64,000 bases of DNA. Source: Paenibacillus_Z sp042653205. GTDB lineage: Bacteria; Bacillota; Bacilli; Paenibacillales; Paenibacillaceae. Both the position numbers and the translations under genes were made by a program. The notes under the pieces are model-generated. The model saw nothing but the letters and a program-made list of their open reading frames with translations. It was not told the DNA's origin and ran no database searches. The stretch spans positions 44,359 through 108,358 of the forward strand of contig NZ_JBHSHY010000019.1 of NCBI RefSeq assembly GCF_042653205.1, written 5' to 3'. Positions 25,300 to 33,673 of this stretch are shown piece by piece; within the stretch, counting starts at the first letter, position 1; every line of letters begins with the position of its first letter.

Positions 25300-26511
25300 A
25301 TGAAAAACGCCATGTTGAAGAAAGCGGCAGTGACTTCGATGGCTTTGCTGACCTTGGCAGGGGGCGCGGGCAGCGCGTTCGCCGACGGCAAAGGACACGG
25401 AAACGACAACCAGAAGGGCCAGCACGATAACGGCAAGCATGACGATAAGGGCAAGAGCCCGGGGATCAATCTCCACTTCAAGGACGAAGACCAGCTCAAA
25501 TGGGCGCTTGAATATATCGTGCGCCTCGCTTCGAAAGGCGTGTTCAACGGCTACGAGGACGGCACGTTCAAGCCGCAGCAAAAGATTACGCGCATCGAGT
25601 CCATCGTGGCGGCGGTCCGCCTGATGGGCCTGAAGAATCAAGCGGAATCCGCGGCCGAAATGAGCACGAAGCTGAACTTCAAGGACGCGGATCAGCTGAA
25701 GAAGAAATATCCGTGGGCGGTCGGCTACGTCGCCGTGGCGCTGGAGAAGGACCTGTTCTCCGAGACCGAGGATCAGATCCAGGCGGACAAGCCGGCGACG
25801 CGCCTGTTCGCGGCGACGCTGCTCGTGAAGGCGCTCGGCCTGGAAGCCGAAGCGAAGGCGAAGAGCAATTCGCAGCTGAACTTCCGCGACGCGGGCAAAA
25901 TCCCGGCCGGCTCCGTCGGCTACGTGCAAGTCGCGATCGAGAAGAACCTCATTACCGGCTACCAGGACAACACGTTCCGCCCGAACCAACCGGTGACCCG
26001 CGCCGAGCTGGCCGCGCTGCTTGACCGCACGGACACGCAGTTGCCGGATCACGACGCGGCGGCCATTACCGGCAAGCTGAAGGCGGCCGCTTCGAACGGC
26101 GCCATCACGGTCGTGAAGGCCGACAACAGCGAAGTGGCGCTGGCGCTCGATCCGAACGTATTCGTCTTCCGCGACAACGTGAAGTCGTCGGTGTCCGCGC
26201 TGAAGGCGGGCGACGAGGTGCTGGTGCGCACGTACCAAAACAAAGTCGTCTTCATCGAAGTGACGAAATCGGCGGCCGACCAGCCGGCAGTTATCACGCT
26301 GAACGGCAGGTTCAACTCGCTGTCGCTGAACGCGCAGGGCAAAATCGCCACGATCTCGATTACGAAAGACGTGACGAACGGCACGCAGGCGCTGGTGCTG
26401 AACGTCGCGCCGGACGTGACCGTGGTCGGCAACGCGGCGCTGCTCGAGTACGGCCACGGTGTCGAGCTGACGCTGCTGAACGGCGTCGTCGTCACCATTA
26501 AAGTGGTGTAA
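25300..26511 (+). CDS. S-layer-homology (SLH) domain surface protein
   Basis: A 403-residue exported protein. A signal peptide (MKNAMLKKAAVTSMALLTLA, cleavage near AFADG) is followed by a His/Asp/Lys-rich linker. Three SLH-like repeats cover about residues 55-245 (FNGYEDGTFKPQQKITRIE, the partly degenerate YPWAVGYVAVALEKDLF, and ITGYQDNTFRPNQPVTRAE). SLH triplets bind pyruvylated cell-wall polymer. Residues 250-403 form a beta-rich domain (VFRDNVKSSVSALKAGDEV, DVTVVGNAALL) of unknown role. GAGGAG precedes ATG 25300. No partner gene is adjacent. Confidence 0.9.
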   Translation: MKNAMLKKAAVTSMALLTLAGGAGSAFADGKGHGNDNQKGQHDNGKHDDKGKSPGINLHFKDEDQLKWALEYIVRLASKGVFNGYEDGTFKPQQKITRIESIVAAVRLMGLKNQAESAAEMSTKLNFKDADQLKKKYPWAVGYVAVALEKDLFSETEDQIQADKPATRLFAATLLVKALGLEAEAKAKSNSQLNFRDAGKIPAGSVGYVQVAIEKNLITGYQDNTFRPNQPVTRAELAALLDRTDTQLPDHDAAAITGKLKAAASNGAITVVKADNSEVALALDPNVFVFRDNVKSSVSALKAGDEVLVRTYQNKVVFIEVTKSAADQPAVITLNGRFNSLSLNAQGKIATISITKDVTNGTQALVLNVAPDVTVVGNAALLEYGHGVELTLLNGVVVTIKVV

Positions 26512-26692
26512 GCGACAATAGCGGTTACCGGCGGCCCGGCGTTTCGCGGCGGAAGCGTTCGTTCCGCTTCCGGATTGCCTGTGCTTGCATGCCGCGGCGG
26601 CGGCACTTCTACACGGAACCGCGGCGTCCGATGCCTGCGTTCGTTCTCTCCTTCAAAGGCGCGCCGCGCGCTCTCTAGCGGCGCCGATACTG

Positions 26693-26725
26693 ACCGGCCG
26701 GGTTCGATTCCGTCCGGTCTTTTTC
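26693..26725 (+). terminator. Terminator candidate after the SLH gene
   Basis: GACCGG...CCGGTC with an inner CGG/CCG stem is followed by TTTTT. It lies about 180 nt after the SLH stop. The rest of 26512-26836 holds a second hairpin without a T run and the ecs promoter. Confidence 0.65.
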
Positions 26726-26780
26726 ATGGCCGGACCGGCGGAAACGGCGGGCGGCGGCGGTCCGCGGGCCGTGCGTTCGT

Positions 26781-26809
26781 TTTTCATTTCTTCGAAAATT
26801 TGGTAGTAT
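26781..26809 (+). promoter_or_regulatory. Probable ecsAB promoter
   Basis: TTTTCA and TAGTAT are separated by 17 bp in an AT-rich patch, about 27 nt before the ecsA start codon. Confidence 0.45.
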
Positions 26810-26836
26810 TCAGGGTAGAACGAAGAGGTGATCGCG

Positions 26837-27607
26837 ATGAAACCCGTATTGGAGGTCAAAGGGCTGACTGGGGGCTACAGTCCCCGCCGGCCTGTGCTGC
26901 ACGATTTGAATTTCGAGGTCGCCGAGGGCGAGATGGTCGGGCTGATCGGGCTGAACGGCGCCGGCAAGAGCACGGCGATCAAGCATATTCTCGGGCTGAT
27001 GCAGCCGCATCAAGGCGAGATCCGCATCGGCGGGCATACGCTCGCGGAGCAGCCGGAGCAGTACCGGCAGGCGCTGGCTTACGTGCCGGAATCGCCGCTC
27101 CTGTTCGACGAGCTGACGGTGGAGGAGCACTTGCGTCTCACCGGCATGGCTTACGATGTCGACGAAGCGCAGTACGCGAAGCGGACTGAGAGCCTGCTGG
27201 ACGAATTTTACATGCGGCCGAAGCGGGGCGCGTTCGCGTCCCATCTGTCGAAGGGGATGCGGCAGAAGGTCATGATCATGAACGCGCTGCTGGCGCGCCC
27301 GGCGCTGTACGTCATCGACGAGCCGTTTCTCGGGCTCGATCCGCTCGGGATCCGTTCGCTGCTCGATAAGCTCGTAGAGGTCACGAAGGAAGGCTCGTCG
27401 GTGTTCATGAGCTCGCATATCTTGTCCACGGTAGAGTCGTACTGCAGCCGCTTCATCGTGCTGCATCACGGCGTCGTCGTCGCGCAGGGGACGCTGGCGG
27501 ACGTCTGCGAGGCGGCCGGCATGGCGCGGAGCGCCGGTGCCGGTTCGCTGGAGGACGCGTTCTACCGGCTCGTGACGGACGGGGGATCCGATGGATCGGT
27601 CCGTTGA
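26837..27607 (+). CDS. ecsA: ABC transporter ATP-binding protein EcsA
   Basis: A 256-residue ABC ATPase. Walker A is GLNGAGKST, the signature is LSKGM in place of the usual LSGGQ, and Walker B is LYVIDEP. The LSKGM signature and the following EcsB-like gene identify the Ecs system. Ecs affects protein secretion, RseP/RasP-type intramembrane proteolysis and competence in Bacillus, though its transported substrate is not established. ATG 26837 is used because GAGGTGA covers the upstream GTG 26828. It overlaps ecsB by 17 bp. Confidence 0.9.
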   Translation: MKPVLEVKGLTGGYSPRRPVLHDLNFEVAEGEMVGLIGLNGAGKSTAIKHILGLMQPHQGEIRIGGHTLAEQPEQYRQALAYVPESPLLFDELTVEEHLRLTGMAYDVDEAQYAKRTESLLDEFYMRPKRGAFASHLSKGMRQKVMIMNALLARPALYVIDEPFLGLDPLGIRSLLDKLVEVTKEGSSVFMSSHILSTVESYCSRFIVLHHGVVVAQGTLADVCEAAGMARSAGAGSLEDAFYRLVTDGGSDGSVR

Positions 27608-28835
27608 GGCGCTGTGGCGGCGGCGGGCGGGCGCGTTCTGGCGCGAAAGCATCCCCTATTTCCGCGACATGACGCAGAGCGGCCTGCCCGGCGTGGTCAT
27701 CATGCTGCTGCTCGCCGGCTTGGCCGGGTATGCGCTGCTGCTGCGGAACATGCCGGCGAATTTCCCGTTCACCCTGGTCGGGGTGATCGTCCTGACGCCG
27801 GTGCTGTGCTGGAGCCCGCTGCGCACATGGCTGCGCGAGGCGGACATCGTGTTCCTCGTCCCGCGCGAAGCGGAGATGGGCGCGTACCTCCGCCGGTCGT
27901 TCCGCTATAACGGGCTGGCCTGCTTCGCCGCGGTGCTGCTCGTCTGCGCGGTTTACATGCCGCTTTATCTCGCCGGTCCCGCGACGACGCCGGCGCTCGT
28001 GATCGGCCTCTTCGCGCTGTTGCTCAAGCTGATGAACAGCGCCGCGGCCTGGCGCGAGCGGCAGCTGGTCAGTCTCGGCGCGCGGCGCACGATCCGCGTG
28101 CTCCGCTGGGCCGCGACGGCGGTGGCCGCCGGCGCGCTGCTGCAGACGGAGCTGTGGAAGACGGCAGTCTATCTCGTCGTCGTCGGCGGGCTGTTCGCGC
28201 TGCTTTACGCGCGTCTGTCGTGCTACCCGGTGCCATGGCTCACGCTGATCGCCGAGGAGCAGACGACCCGGCGCCGGTACATGGCCTTCTTCAGCGCGTT
28301 CGCCGACGTGCCGACGGAATCCGCCGCCGTGCGCCCGCGCCGCTACGCGTCCTGGCTGGCGCGCTTCGTCCCTTACGGCCAGAGCCACGCCTTCACCTAT
28401 CTGTACGCGCATACGCTCGCCCGGACGGAGCTCGGCGGCATCATTCTGCGCCTGACGGGCCTCGGCATGGTGTCCGGGACGCTGTCGGCGTACGCGGGCC
28501 TGTGGCAGGGCTGGGGCTCGGCCGCGGTCTGCCTGCTGTTCGTCTGGCTGAGCGGTATTCAGCTCGGCTCGCTGGCGCAGTCGCACAGGCATTCCGTCTG
28601 GCGGCTCGTCTATCCGCTGCCGGACCGGACGCGGCACAACGCCGTGCTGCGCGTCGACCGCGTCGCGTCGCTGATCTGCGCCGTGCTCATCTGGCTGCCG
28701 CACGGCATCCTGCTGCCGGGACAGGACGGCCTCGCGCCGGCGCTCGCCGCGCTGGCGGTGGCGCTCGTCTACGTGCTCGCGCTGCGCCCGCGGCGGATCC
28801 GGAAGCTGCTGACGTTCGATCCGGACGACGACTAA
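27591..28835 (+). CDS. ecsB: ABC transporter permease EcsB
   Basis: A 414-residue polytopic membrane protein, partner of EcsA. It starts MDRSVEALWRRRAGAFWRE, a typical EcsB N-terminus, and has about eight or nine hydrophobic segments. The gene begins inside ecsA (17-bp overlap), which ensures balanced synthesis. Its TAA stop is followed at once by GGCTCCGGT, the first bases of the 106-bp repeat array. Confidence 0.9.
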   Translation: MDRSVEALWRRRAGAFWRESIPYFRDMTQSGLPGVVIMLLLAGLAGYALLLRNMPANFPFTLVGVIVLTPVLCWSPLRTWLREADIVFLVPREAEMGAYLRRSFRYNGLACFAAVLLVCAVYMPLYLAGPATTPALVIGLFALLLKLMNSAAAWRERQLVSLGARRTIRVLRWAATAVAAGALLQTELWKTAVYLVVVGGLFALLYARLSCYPVPWLTLIAEEQTTRRRYMAFFSAFADVPTESAAVRPRRYASWLARFVPYGQSHAFTYLYAHTLARTELGGIILRLTGLGMVSGTLSAYAGLWQGWGSAAVCLLFVWLSGIQLGSLAQSHRHSVWRLVYPLPDRTRHNAVLRVDRVASLICAVLIWLPHGILLPGQDGLAPALAALAVALVYVLALRPRRIRKLLTFDPDDD

Positions 28836-29907
28836 GGCTCCGGTGTTTGCGCGTGAGCTCCCGTGGTGCTGCGCACCAAAGTCGCTCCCGGCCTCAAAAC
28901 CTGCGCGGGCGAAATGTGAGGGCCGACCCTCCGAAGCGTGCGGCTCCGGTTTTGGGCCGGGCGCTCCCGTGGTGCTGCGCACCAAAGTCGCTCCCGGCCT
29001 CAAAACCTGCGCGGGCGGAATGTGAGGGCCGATCCTCCGAAGCGCGAAGCTCCGGTTTTGGGCCGGGCGCTCCCGTGGTGCTGCGCACCAAAGTCGCTCC
29101 CGGCCTCAAAACCTGCGCGGGCGAATTTGAGGGTCGACCCTCCGAAGCGTGCGGCTCCGGTTTTGGACCGGGCGCTCCCGTGGTGCTGCGCACCAAAGTC
29201 GCTCCCGGCCTCAAAACCTGCGCGGGCGGAATTTGAGGGTCGATCCTCCGAAGCGCGAAGCTCCGGTTTTGGGCCGGGCGATCCCGTGGTGCTGCGCACC
29301 AAAGTCGCTCCCGGCCTCAAAACCTGCGCGGGCGAAATGTGAGGGCCGACCCTCCGAAGCGTGCGGCTCCGGTTTTGGACCGGGCGCTCCCGTGGTGCTG
29401 CGCACCAAAGTCGCTCCCGGCCTCAAAACCTGCGCAGGCGAAATGTGAGGGCCGATCCTCCGAAGCGCGAAGCTCCGGTTTTGGGCCGGGCGCTCCCGTG
29501 GTGCTGCGCACCAAATTCGCTCCTGGCCTCAAAACCTGCGCGGGCGAATTTGAGGGCCGATCCTCCGAAGCGCGAAGCTCCGGTTTTGGGCCGGGCGCTC
29601 CCGTGGTGCTGCGCACCAAAGTCGCTCCCGGCCTCAAAACCTGCGCGGGCGNNNNNNNNNNNNNNNNNNNNNNNNNNNNNNNNNNNNNNNNNNNNNNNNN
29701 NNNNNNNNNNNNNNNNNNNNNNNNNNNNNNNNNNNNNNNNNNNNNNNNNNCGGCCTCAAAACCTGCGCGGGCGAATTTGAGGGCCGATCCTCCGAAGCGC
29801 GAAGCTCCGGTTTTGGGCCGGGCGCTCCCGTGGTGCTGCGCACCAAAGTCGCTCCCGGCCTCAAAACCTGCGCGGGCGGAATTTGAGGGTCGATCCTCCG
29901 AAGCGTG
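28836..29907 (+). repeat. Tandem array of a 105-106-bp intergenic element (about 10 copies)
   Basis: Repeat units are spaced 106, 106, 105, 106, 106, 106 and 105 bp before the N run and continue after it. Each contains CTCCCGTGGTGCTGCGCACC, which holds a GGTGC-TGC-GCACC hairpin, then GCCTCAAAACCTGCGCGGGC. Two subtypes (GACCCTCCGAAGCGTGCGG and GATCCTCCGAAGCGCGAAG) alternate in the first six units, giving a 212-bp higher-order period. Frames through the array stay open only because of the unit length and have no start signal. Unlike a CRISPR, there are no unique spacers. A lone diverged copy occurs at 42105-42196. Confidence 0.92.
29652..29750. other. Assembly gap of 99 Ns inside the repeat array
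   Basis: The spacing of repeat landmarks across the gap is 227 bp, whereas two units would be about 211-212, so the gap length does not match whole repeats. The true copy number is unresolved. Confidence 0.95.
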
Positions 29908-29914
29908 ATGCAGA

Positions 29915-29957
29915 CCAAAAGCCCCGAGGATTTATTGAACCTCGGGGCTTTTTTGGC
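29915..29957. terminator. Bidirectional terminator at the end of the array
   Basis: AAAAGCCCCGAGG pairs with CCTCGGGGCTTTTTT. It separates the plus-strand array from the convergent TauE-like gene. Confidence 0.9.
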
Positions 29958-29973
29958 GCGCTCGCGGCGCGGC

Positions 29974-30699
29974 TTATGTCAGCGCCGTCCAAAGCATGGC
30001 CGCGCCGGAGCATAGGAGCAGCAGATCGAGCACGTGCCGGAACGAGGCGGCGCTCATGCGGCTGACGAAGCGCTTCGACGCGAACGTGCCGAGCATGAGC
30101 GAGCTGCCGACGAGGAGCCCTTGCAGGACGACGCTCGGCGGCAGGGCGCCGAGCTCGCGGAACGTCGCCGCCTTGCTCAGGTAGAGGGCGAAGGAGCCGG
30201 CGGCTTCCGTCGCGAGGAACGCGCCCTTGGCCAGGCCGTACGCCGTGAACGCCGGGACGCTGAGCGGTCCCGTCGAGAGGACGATGCCGGTCAGGAAGCC
30301 GATGACGGCGCCGGCGGCGGCGAGCTGCCAGAGCCGGATGCGCAGCCGGCGCTTGTCCAGCCAGCGCTTCGCCGGAATCATGGCGAGGAAGAACACGCCA
30401 AGCCCGACGTCGACGGCATGCGCCGGCAGCGTCCACAGCGTCCGGGCGCCGAGCGCGGCGGCGGGGATGCCGGCCGCGGCGTAAGCGCCGCACGCTTTCC
30501 AATCGATCTCGCGCCGCCAGGCCCATACGCGCGAGACGTTCGCCATGACGGCGGCGACCGCCATGATCGGCACGGCTTGCTTGGGCCCGAAGGCGATGAC
30601 GAGCACCGGCAGCAGCATAATGGACGAGCCCGTCCCGATGACGCCGCTGATCGTGCCCGCCGCTAGGCCGACGAGCAGGACGAACAAATACGTTTCCAA
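29974..30699 (-). CDS. TauE/SafE-family membrane permease
   Basis: A 241-residue polytopic membrane protein of the TauE/SafE/YfcA family, usually described as anion or sulfite/sulfoacetate exporters. The N-terminal LAAGTISGVIGTGSSIMLLP motif and the repeated GFLTGIVLSTGPLSVPAF in the second half are family hallmarks. ATG 30699 fits the family length. It is monocistronic. Its position next to the sulfur locus that starts at 30834 is suggestive, since exporters of this family can handle sulfite, but a functional link is inference. Confidence 0.88.
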   Translation of the reverse strand: METYLFVLLVGLAAGTISGVIGTGSSIMLLPVLVIAFGPKQAVPIMAVAAVMANVSRVWAWRREIDWKACGAYAAAGIPAAALGARTLWTLPAHAVDVGLGVFFLAMIPAKRWLDKRRLRIRLWQLAAAGAVIGFLTGIVLSTGPLSVPAFTAYGLAKGAFLATEAAGSFALYLSKAATFRELGALPPSVVLQGLLVGSSLMLGTFASKRFVSRMSAASFRHVLDLLLLCSGAAMLWTALT

Positions 30700-30833
30700 C
30701 CTTCAGCACTCCCGTTTCAACCGCCGGCGCGGCGCCGGCGGTTCTTCGATGTCTACGCTATTCATCCTACCACAAGCCGCTTGTCGATGAGAGCGGAAAA
30801 TCAGCGGGGCCGGTCGGGAGGTCATACGCCGTC

Positions 30834-31355
30834 TCAGAGCGTAGCGGCTCTTTGGTTCACGTTCAGCCGGTAGCCCTTGACGAGCGTCTCGCCGTTATGA
30901 ATGTCGGTGTCGAAGGCGCGCTCGAAGCCGAGCCGCTCGTAGAGCCGGACCGCGGAGGCCATCATATCCGACGTATGCAGGTTCAGCCAGTCCGCGCCTT
31001 GCCGGGCCGCCCGGGCGGCGGCTTCGCGGATGAGCGCCGTCGCGATCCCTTTGCCCCGGTGCTCGGGCGGCACGGCGATGAGGCGGATGATCGGGTTCGC
31101 AATGCCGAGCTCCGGATTGCCGTAGGCGGAAGCCGAATCGAGGAAGAGCTGCGCGGAGCCGACGATGCGGCCGTCTTCTTCCGCGACGATCCTGGCCGCG
31201 ACGCCCGGATTATCGAAGGAAGTGAGAATCGAATCGCGGTACGACGCCCACCTCTCCGGAGACAGCGTCTCCGAATATTGCGCATACGCTTCGATGCTGA
31301 CCCGGACGACCGCGTCGCGGTCCGCTTCCGTCGCATCCCGAATCGTGATTCCCAT
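30834..31355 (-). CDS. GNAT-family N-acetyltransferase (YtmI-like by context)
   Basis: A 173-residue acetyl-CoA-dependent acetyltransferase. The acetyl-CoA loop is PPEHRGKGIATALI, and RLYERLGFERAF is the usual C-terminal motif. ATG 31355 has GGGGGAA upstream; the longer frame is non-homologous. It is divergent from a LysR gene and shares with the transporter operon an AATTCCGA-containing palindrome. In B. subtilis the ytm sulfur operon also contains a GNAT enzyme that N-acetylates S-modified cysteines. I infer the same role here from context. Confidence 0.85.
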   Translation of the reverse strand: MGITIRDATEADRDAVVRVSIEAYAQYSETLSPERWASYRDSILTSFDNPGVAARIVAEEDGRIVGSAQLFLDSASAYGNPELGIANPIIRLIAVPPEHRGKGIATALIREAAARAARQGADWLNLHTSDMMASAVRLYERLGFERAFDTDIHNGETLVKGYRLNVNQRAATL

Positions 31356-31423
31356 TGCGAATTCCCCCTTGTTCGTTCGGCCCCGCAAGGAGCCTTGTCG
31401 TGTAACTCCACTATACGCTTCAA

Positions 31424-31440
31424 ATTCCGAGTGACGGAAT
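31424..31440. promoter_or_regulatory. LysR-type operator candidate before the GNAT gene
   Basis: ATTCCG and CGGAAT form a perfect inverted repeat with a five-base spacer. On the minus strand it lies just upstream of a TATAGT -10 that has no good -35, as expected for activator-dependent transcription. Confidence 0.5.
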
Positions 31441-31552
31441 GGGGTATATAAAAGTTCGATGCACCGATTGAAAATCCCGATCGATCTCGCTGCCGAAATG
31501 ACAAGCCGGCCTGACGCCGCTCTTCCTACGGTCCCGGATACGCAAGCCGGAA

Positions 31553-31582
31553 TTGACGCCCGTGAAGCAATGGGCTTAGAAT
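31553..31582 (+). promoter_or_regulatory. Promoter of the LysR gene
   Basis: TTGACG and TAGAAT are separated by 18 bp, about 58 nt before ATG 31641. Confidence 0.55.
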
Positions 31583-31640
31583 ACAATCAATTAATTCCTA
31601 GTTCGCGCATGTGAATAATATTAAATGAGGAGTTGCGGCA

Positions 31641-32519
31641 ATGAACATCGAGAACATCGAAGCCTTCGTCTACGTGAACCATTACGGGAGCTTCAATAAA
31701 GCGGCCGAGGTGCTGTTTCTGTCCCAGCCGTCCGTCACGGCCCGCATTCAGACGCTGGAGCGGGAGCTGGACTGCAAGCTCTTCGACCGGCTGGGCAAGC
31801 AAATCGCGCTCACCGAGAAGGGGAAGCAGTTTCTGCCTTACGCCCAGCAGATCATGCAGACGTTCCAGAAGGGCAAGCTGCACATGCAGCAGCGCAAAAC
31901 GATTCCGCACGAGCTGCGGATCGGCGCGACCGTATCCGTGTCGAACTACCTCATTCCGAGCCTGCTTCCCCGGCTCAAGCAGCGGTTTCCGGAAATCCAC
32001 ATCAAGCTGACGACGGCGGGCACGGACGATCTCGTGAACAAGCTGATGGGCAAGGAGATCGACCTCGCATTCGTGCGCAAGGTGGCGCATCCGACCCTGA
32101 TCTCGTATAAATTTTTCGAGGATCCTATCAAGCTGTACGTCTACGAAGGGCATCCGTTCACGCGGAAAGCGGCCGTGCCGATCGAAGAGATCGGCGGCCA
32201 GCCGCTCGTCTTCTTCGAATGCGGGTCGCTCGACTGGATGCGGGTGCATCGGGTGTTCGACAGCCTCGACCGCCAGCCGAACATCGAATACTTGGTCGAT
32301 AATTCCGAGTCGGCGAAGAAGCTCGTACTCGAGCGCGCCGGCATCTGCTTCCTGCCCGGGCTGTGCGTGGAGGAGGAGGTGCGCGCGCGGCGTCTGTTCC
32401 CGATCGAGTTCGAGGAGATGAACGGCATTGCGCTGCAGACCAATCTCATCGCGCGCCACGGGGAACATTCGCTGTTCACGGAATCGCTGCTCGAGATCGG
32501 CCGGACGCTCTTCGGCTGA
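31641..32519 (+). CDS. LysR-family transcriptional regulator (YtlI/AscR-like by context)
   Basis: A 292-residue LysR-type regulator. The N-terminal winged helix-turn-helix is clear (FNKAAEVLFLSQPSVTARIQ), followed by the effector-binding domain (LRIGATVSVSNYLIPSLLP). GAGGAG lies upstream of ATG 31641. It is flanked by a divergent acetyltransferase and a downstream cystine-type importer with flavin monooxygenases. This matches the B. subtilis arrangement in which YtlI (AscR) activates the ytmI operon when sulfur is scarce. The two palindromes at 31424 and 32643 are its likely sites. Confidence 0.9.
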   Translation: MNIENIEAFVYVNHYGSFNKAAEVLFLSQPSVTARIQTLERELDCKLFDRLGKQIALTEKGKQFLPYAQQIMQTFQKGKLHMQQRKTIPHELRIGATVSVSNYLIPSLLPRLKQRFPEIHIKLTTAGTDDLVNKLMGKEIDLAFVRKVAHPTLISYKFFEDPIKLYVYEGHPFTRKAAVPIEEIGGQPLVFFECGSLDWMRVHRVFDSLDRQPNIEYLVDNSESAKKLVLERAGICFLPGLCVEEEVRARRLFPIEFEEMNGIALQTNLIARHGEHSLFTESLLEIGRTLFG

Positions 32520-32602
32520 CCGCCGGCCGAATGGGATCGAGAGCGCCCTCGACCGATCGAATCTCTCCATCGATGCATAGAAAATCTCTATTGAAAACCG
32601 GA

Positions 32603-32631
32603 TTGACCGCCGGGAAGCGGAATGATAAATT
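32603..32631 (+). promoter_or_regulatory. Promoter candidate of the sulfur transporter operon
   Basis: TTGACC and TAAATT are separated by 17 bp. The operator-like palindrome at 32643-32667 lies just downstream. Confidence 0.4.
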
Positions 32632-32642
32632 AGTTTCGACCC

Positions 32643-32667
32643 AATTCCGATTAAATCTATTGGAATT
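32643..32667. promoter_or_regulatory. LysR-type operator candidate before the transporter operon
   Basis: AATTCCGAT and ATTGGAATT form an imperfect inverted repeat (8 of 9 positions) with a seven-base spacer, of the size a LysR dimer covers. The left half shares AATTCCGA with the palindrome before the GNAT gene. An AT-rich -10 (TATAAA) begins at its right edge. Confidence 0.55.
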
Positions 32668-32773
32668 ATAAAGTTAACGATTGCCGGCGATCGACCATAC
32701 CTGTGGAGGTCCGCGAACGGCTTTATGGCCGGCATGGCCAAGGGAACTTTCAAACACGCGGAGGTAGAGGGAC

Positions 32774-33652
32774 ATGAAAAAGACATGGGTCGGCATGGCA
32801 GGTGCGGCAATGGTGGCGATGGCGGTCACGGTCGCGGGCTGCGGCTCGAAGAACGAAGCGAGCGAAGCCGGCGCGAACGCGTCCGGCGGCAATCAACAGT
32901 CGGATAGTGCGTCGGTGGGCGGCGGGACCGACGCGGCAAGCGTCAAAAAAATCATCGTCGGCACGGGCACGAAGTTTCCGAAGGTATGCTTCCTCGACGA
33001 GAACGGCAAGCTGACCGGCTTCGACGTCGAACTCGTGAAAGAGATCGACAAACGGCTGCCCGGCTACGAATTCGAGTTCCAAACGATGGATTTCTCCAAT
33101 CTGCTGCTCAGCCTCGAGACGAAGAAGATCGACTTCGTGGCGCACGAGATGGAGCAGAATCCGGACCGGGCAGCGAAGTACCTGTTCAATAAAGAAGCCT
33201 ATGCGCATTGGAAGACGAAAATTATCGTGCCGAAGGACACCAAGTCGGCTTTCACCAATTTGGACGACCTGAAGGGCAAGAAGGTGCTGACGACCGCGAC
33301 GAGCGCTTAAGCGACGCTGCTCGAGACGTACAATAAATCGAACGGCGACGCGATCAAGATCGTCTATACGAACGGGGCGGCCAACGATACGGTGAGCCAG
33401 CTGACGACGGGCCGCGTGGACGCGACGCTGGGTGCGGACTTCATGCTGTCCCTGATCGATCCGCAGGGCACGCTGCAATCGGTCGGAGACGCGCTGGAGG
33501 AAGCGGACGTGCAATTCGTGTTCCGCAAGGACGATCCGGACGAACAGAAGCTGGCGGACGCCGTGGACGGCGCGCTTAAGGAAATCAAGGCGGACGGCAC
33601 GCTGAGCAAGCTGAGCGTGCAATGGCTCGGCGCCGACTACACGCAAGACTAA
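32774..33652 (+). pseudogene. Cystine-type ABC substrate-binding lipoprotein with an in-frame stop
   Basis: The frame encodes 292 residues of a polar-amino-acid binding protein (TcyJ/TcyK-like). It has a signal with lipobox VAGC, GFDVELVKEIDKR and the second-lobe segment TTGRVDATLGADFML. It is interrupted by TAA at 33308-33310, exactly in frame, between LTTATSA and ATLLETYNK. A single C-to-T change from CAA (Gln) would explain it. All downstream residues remain well conserved in style, so the mutation is recent, a sequencing error, or read through. The truncated 178-residue form would lack the second lobe and should not bind ligand. The permease and ATPase genes downstream are intact. Confidence 0.82.
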
Positions 33653-33673
33653 GGTTGGAGGAGGGAAAGGAAG

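Noticed and set aside
28836..29907. CRISPR array
   Set aside because: The whole unit repeats with no unique spacers, units are over 100 bp, and no cas genes are present. The same reasoning excludes the 70-bp array at 38271.
28843..29908. Overlapping open frames of 60-189 codons on both strands through the 106-bp array
   Set aside because: They arise because the unit length is close to a multiple of three and lacks stops in some frames. There is no ribosome site, and the peptide is the same repeated translation in several frames.
29861..30709. 282-codon minus-strand ORF overlapping the TauE-like gene
   Set aside because: It is Arg-rich out-of-frame translation. The frame at 29974-30699 has membrane helices and the family motifs.
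32774..33652. Programmed stop readthrough or recoding at the TAA in the binding-protein gene
   Set aside because: TAA is not used for selenocysteine or pyrrolysine, and no recoding signal was recognised. A point mutation or sequencing error is simpler.
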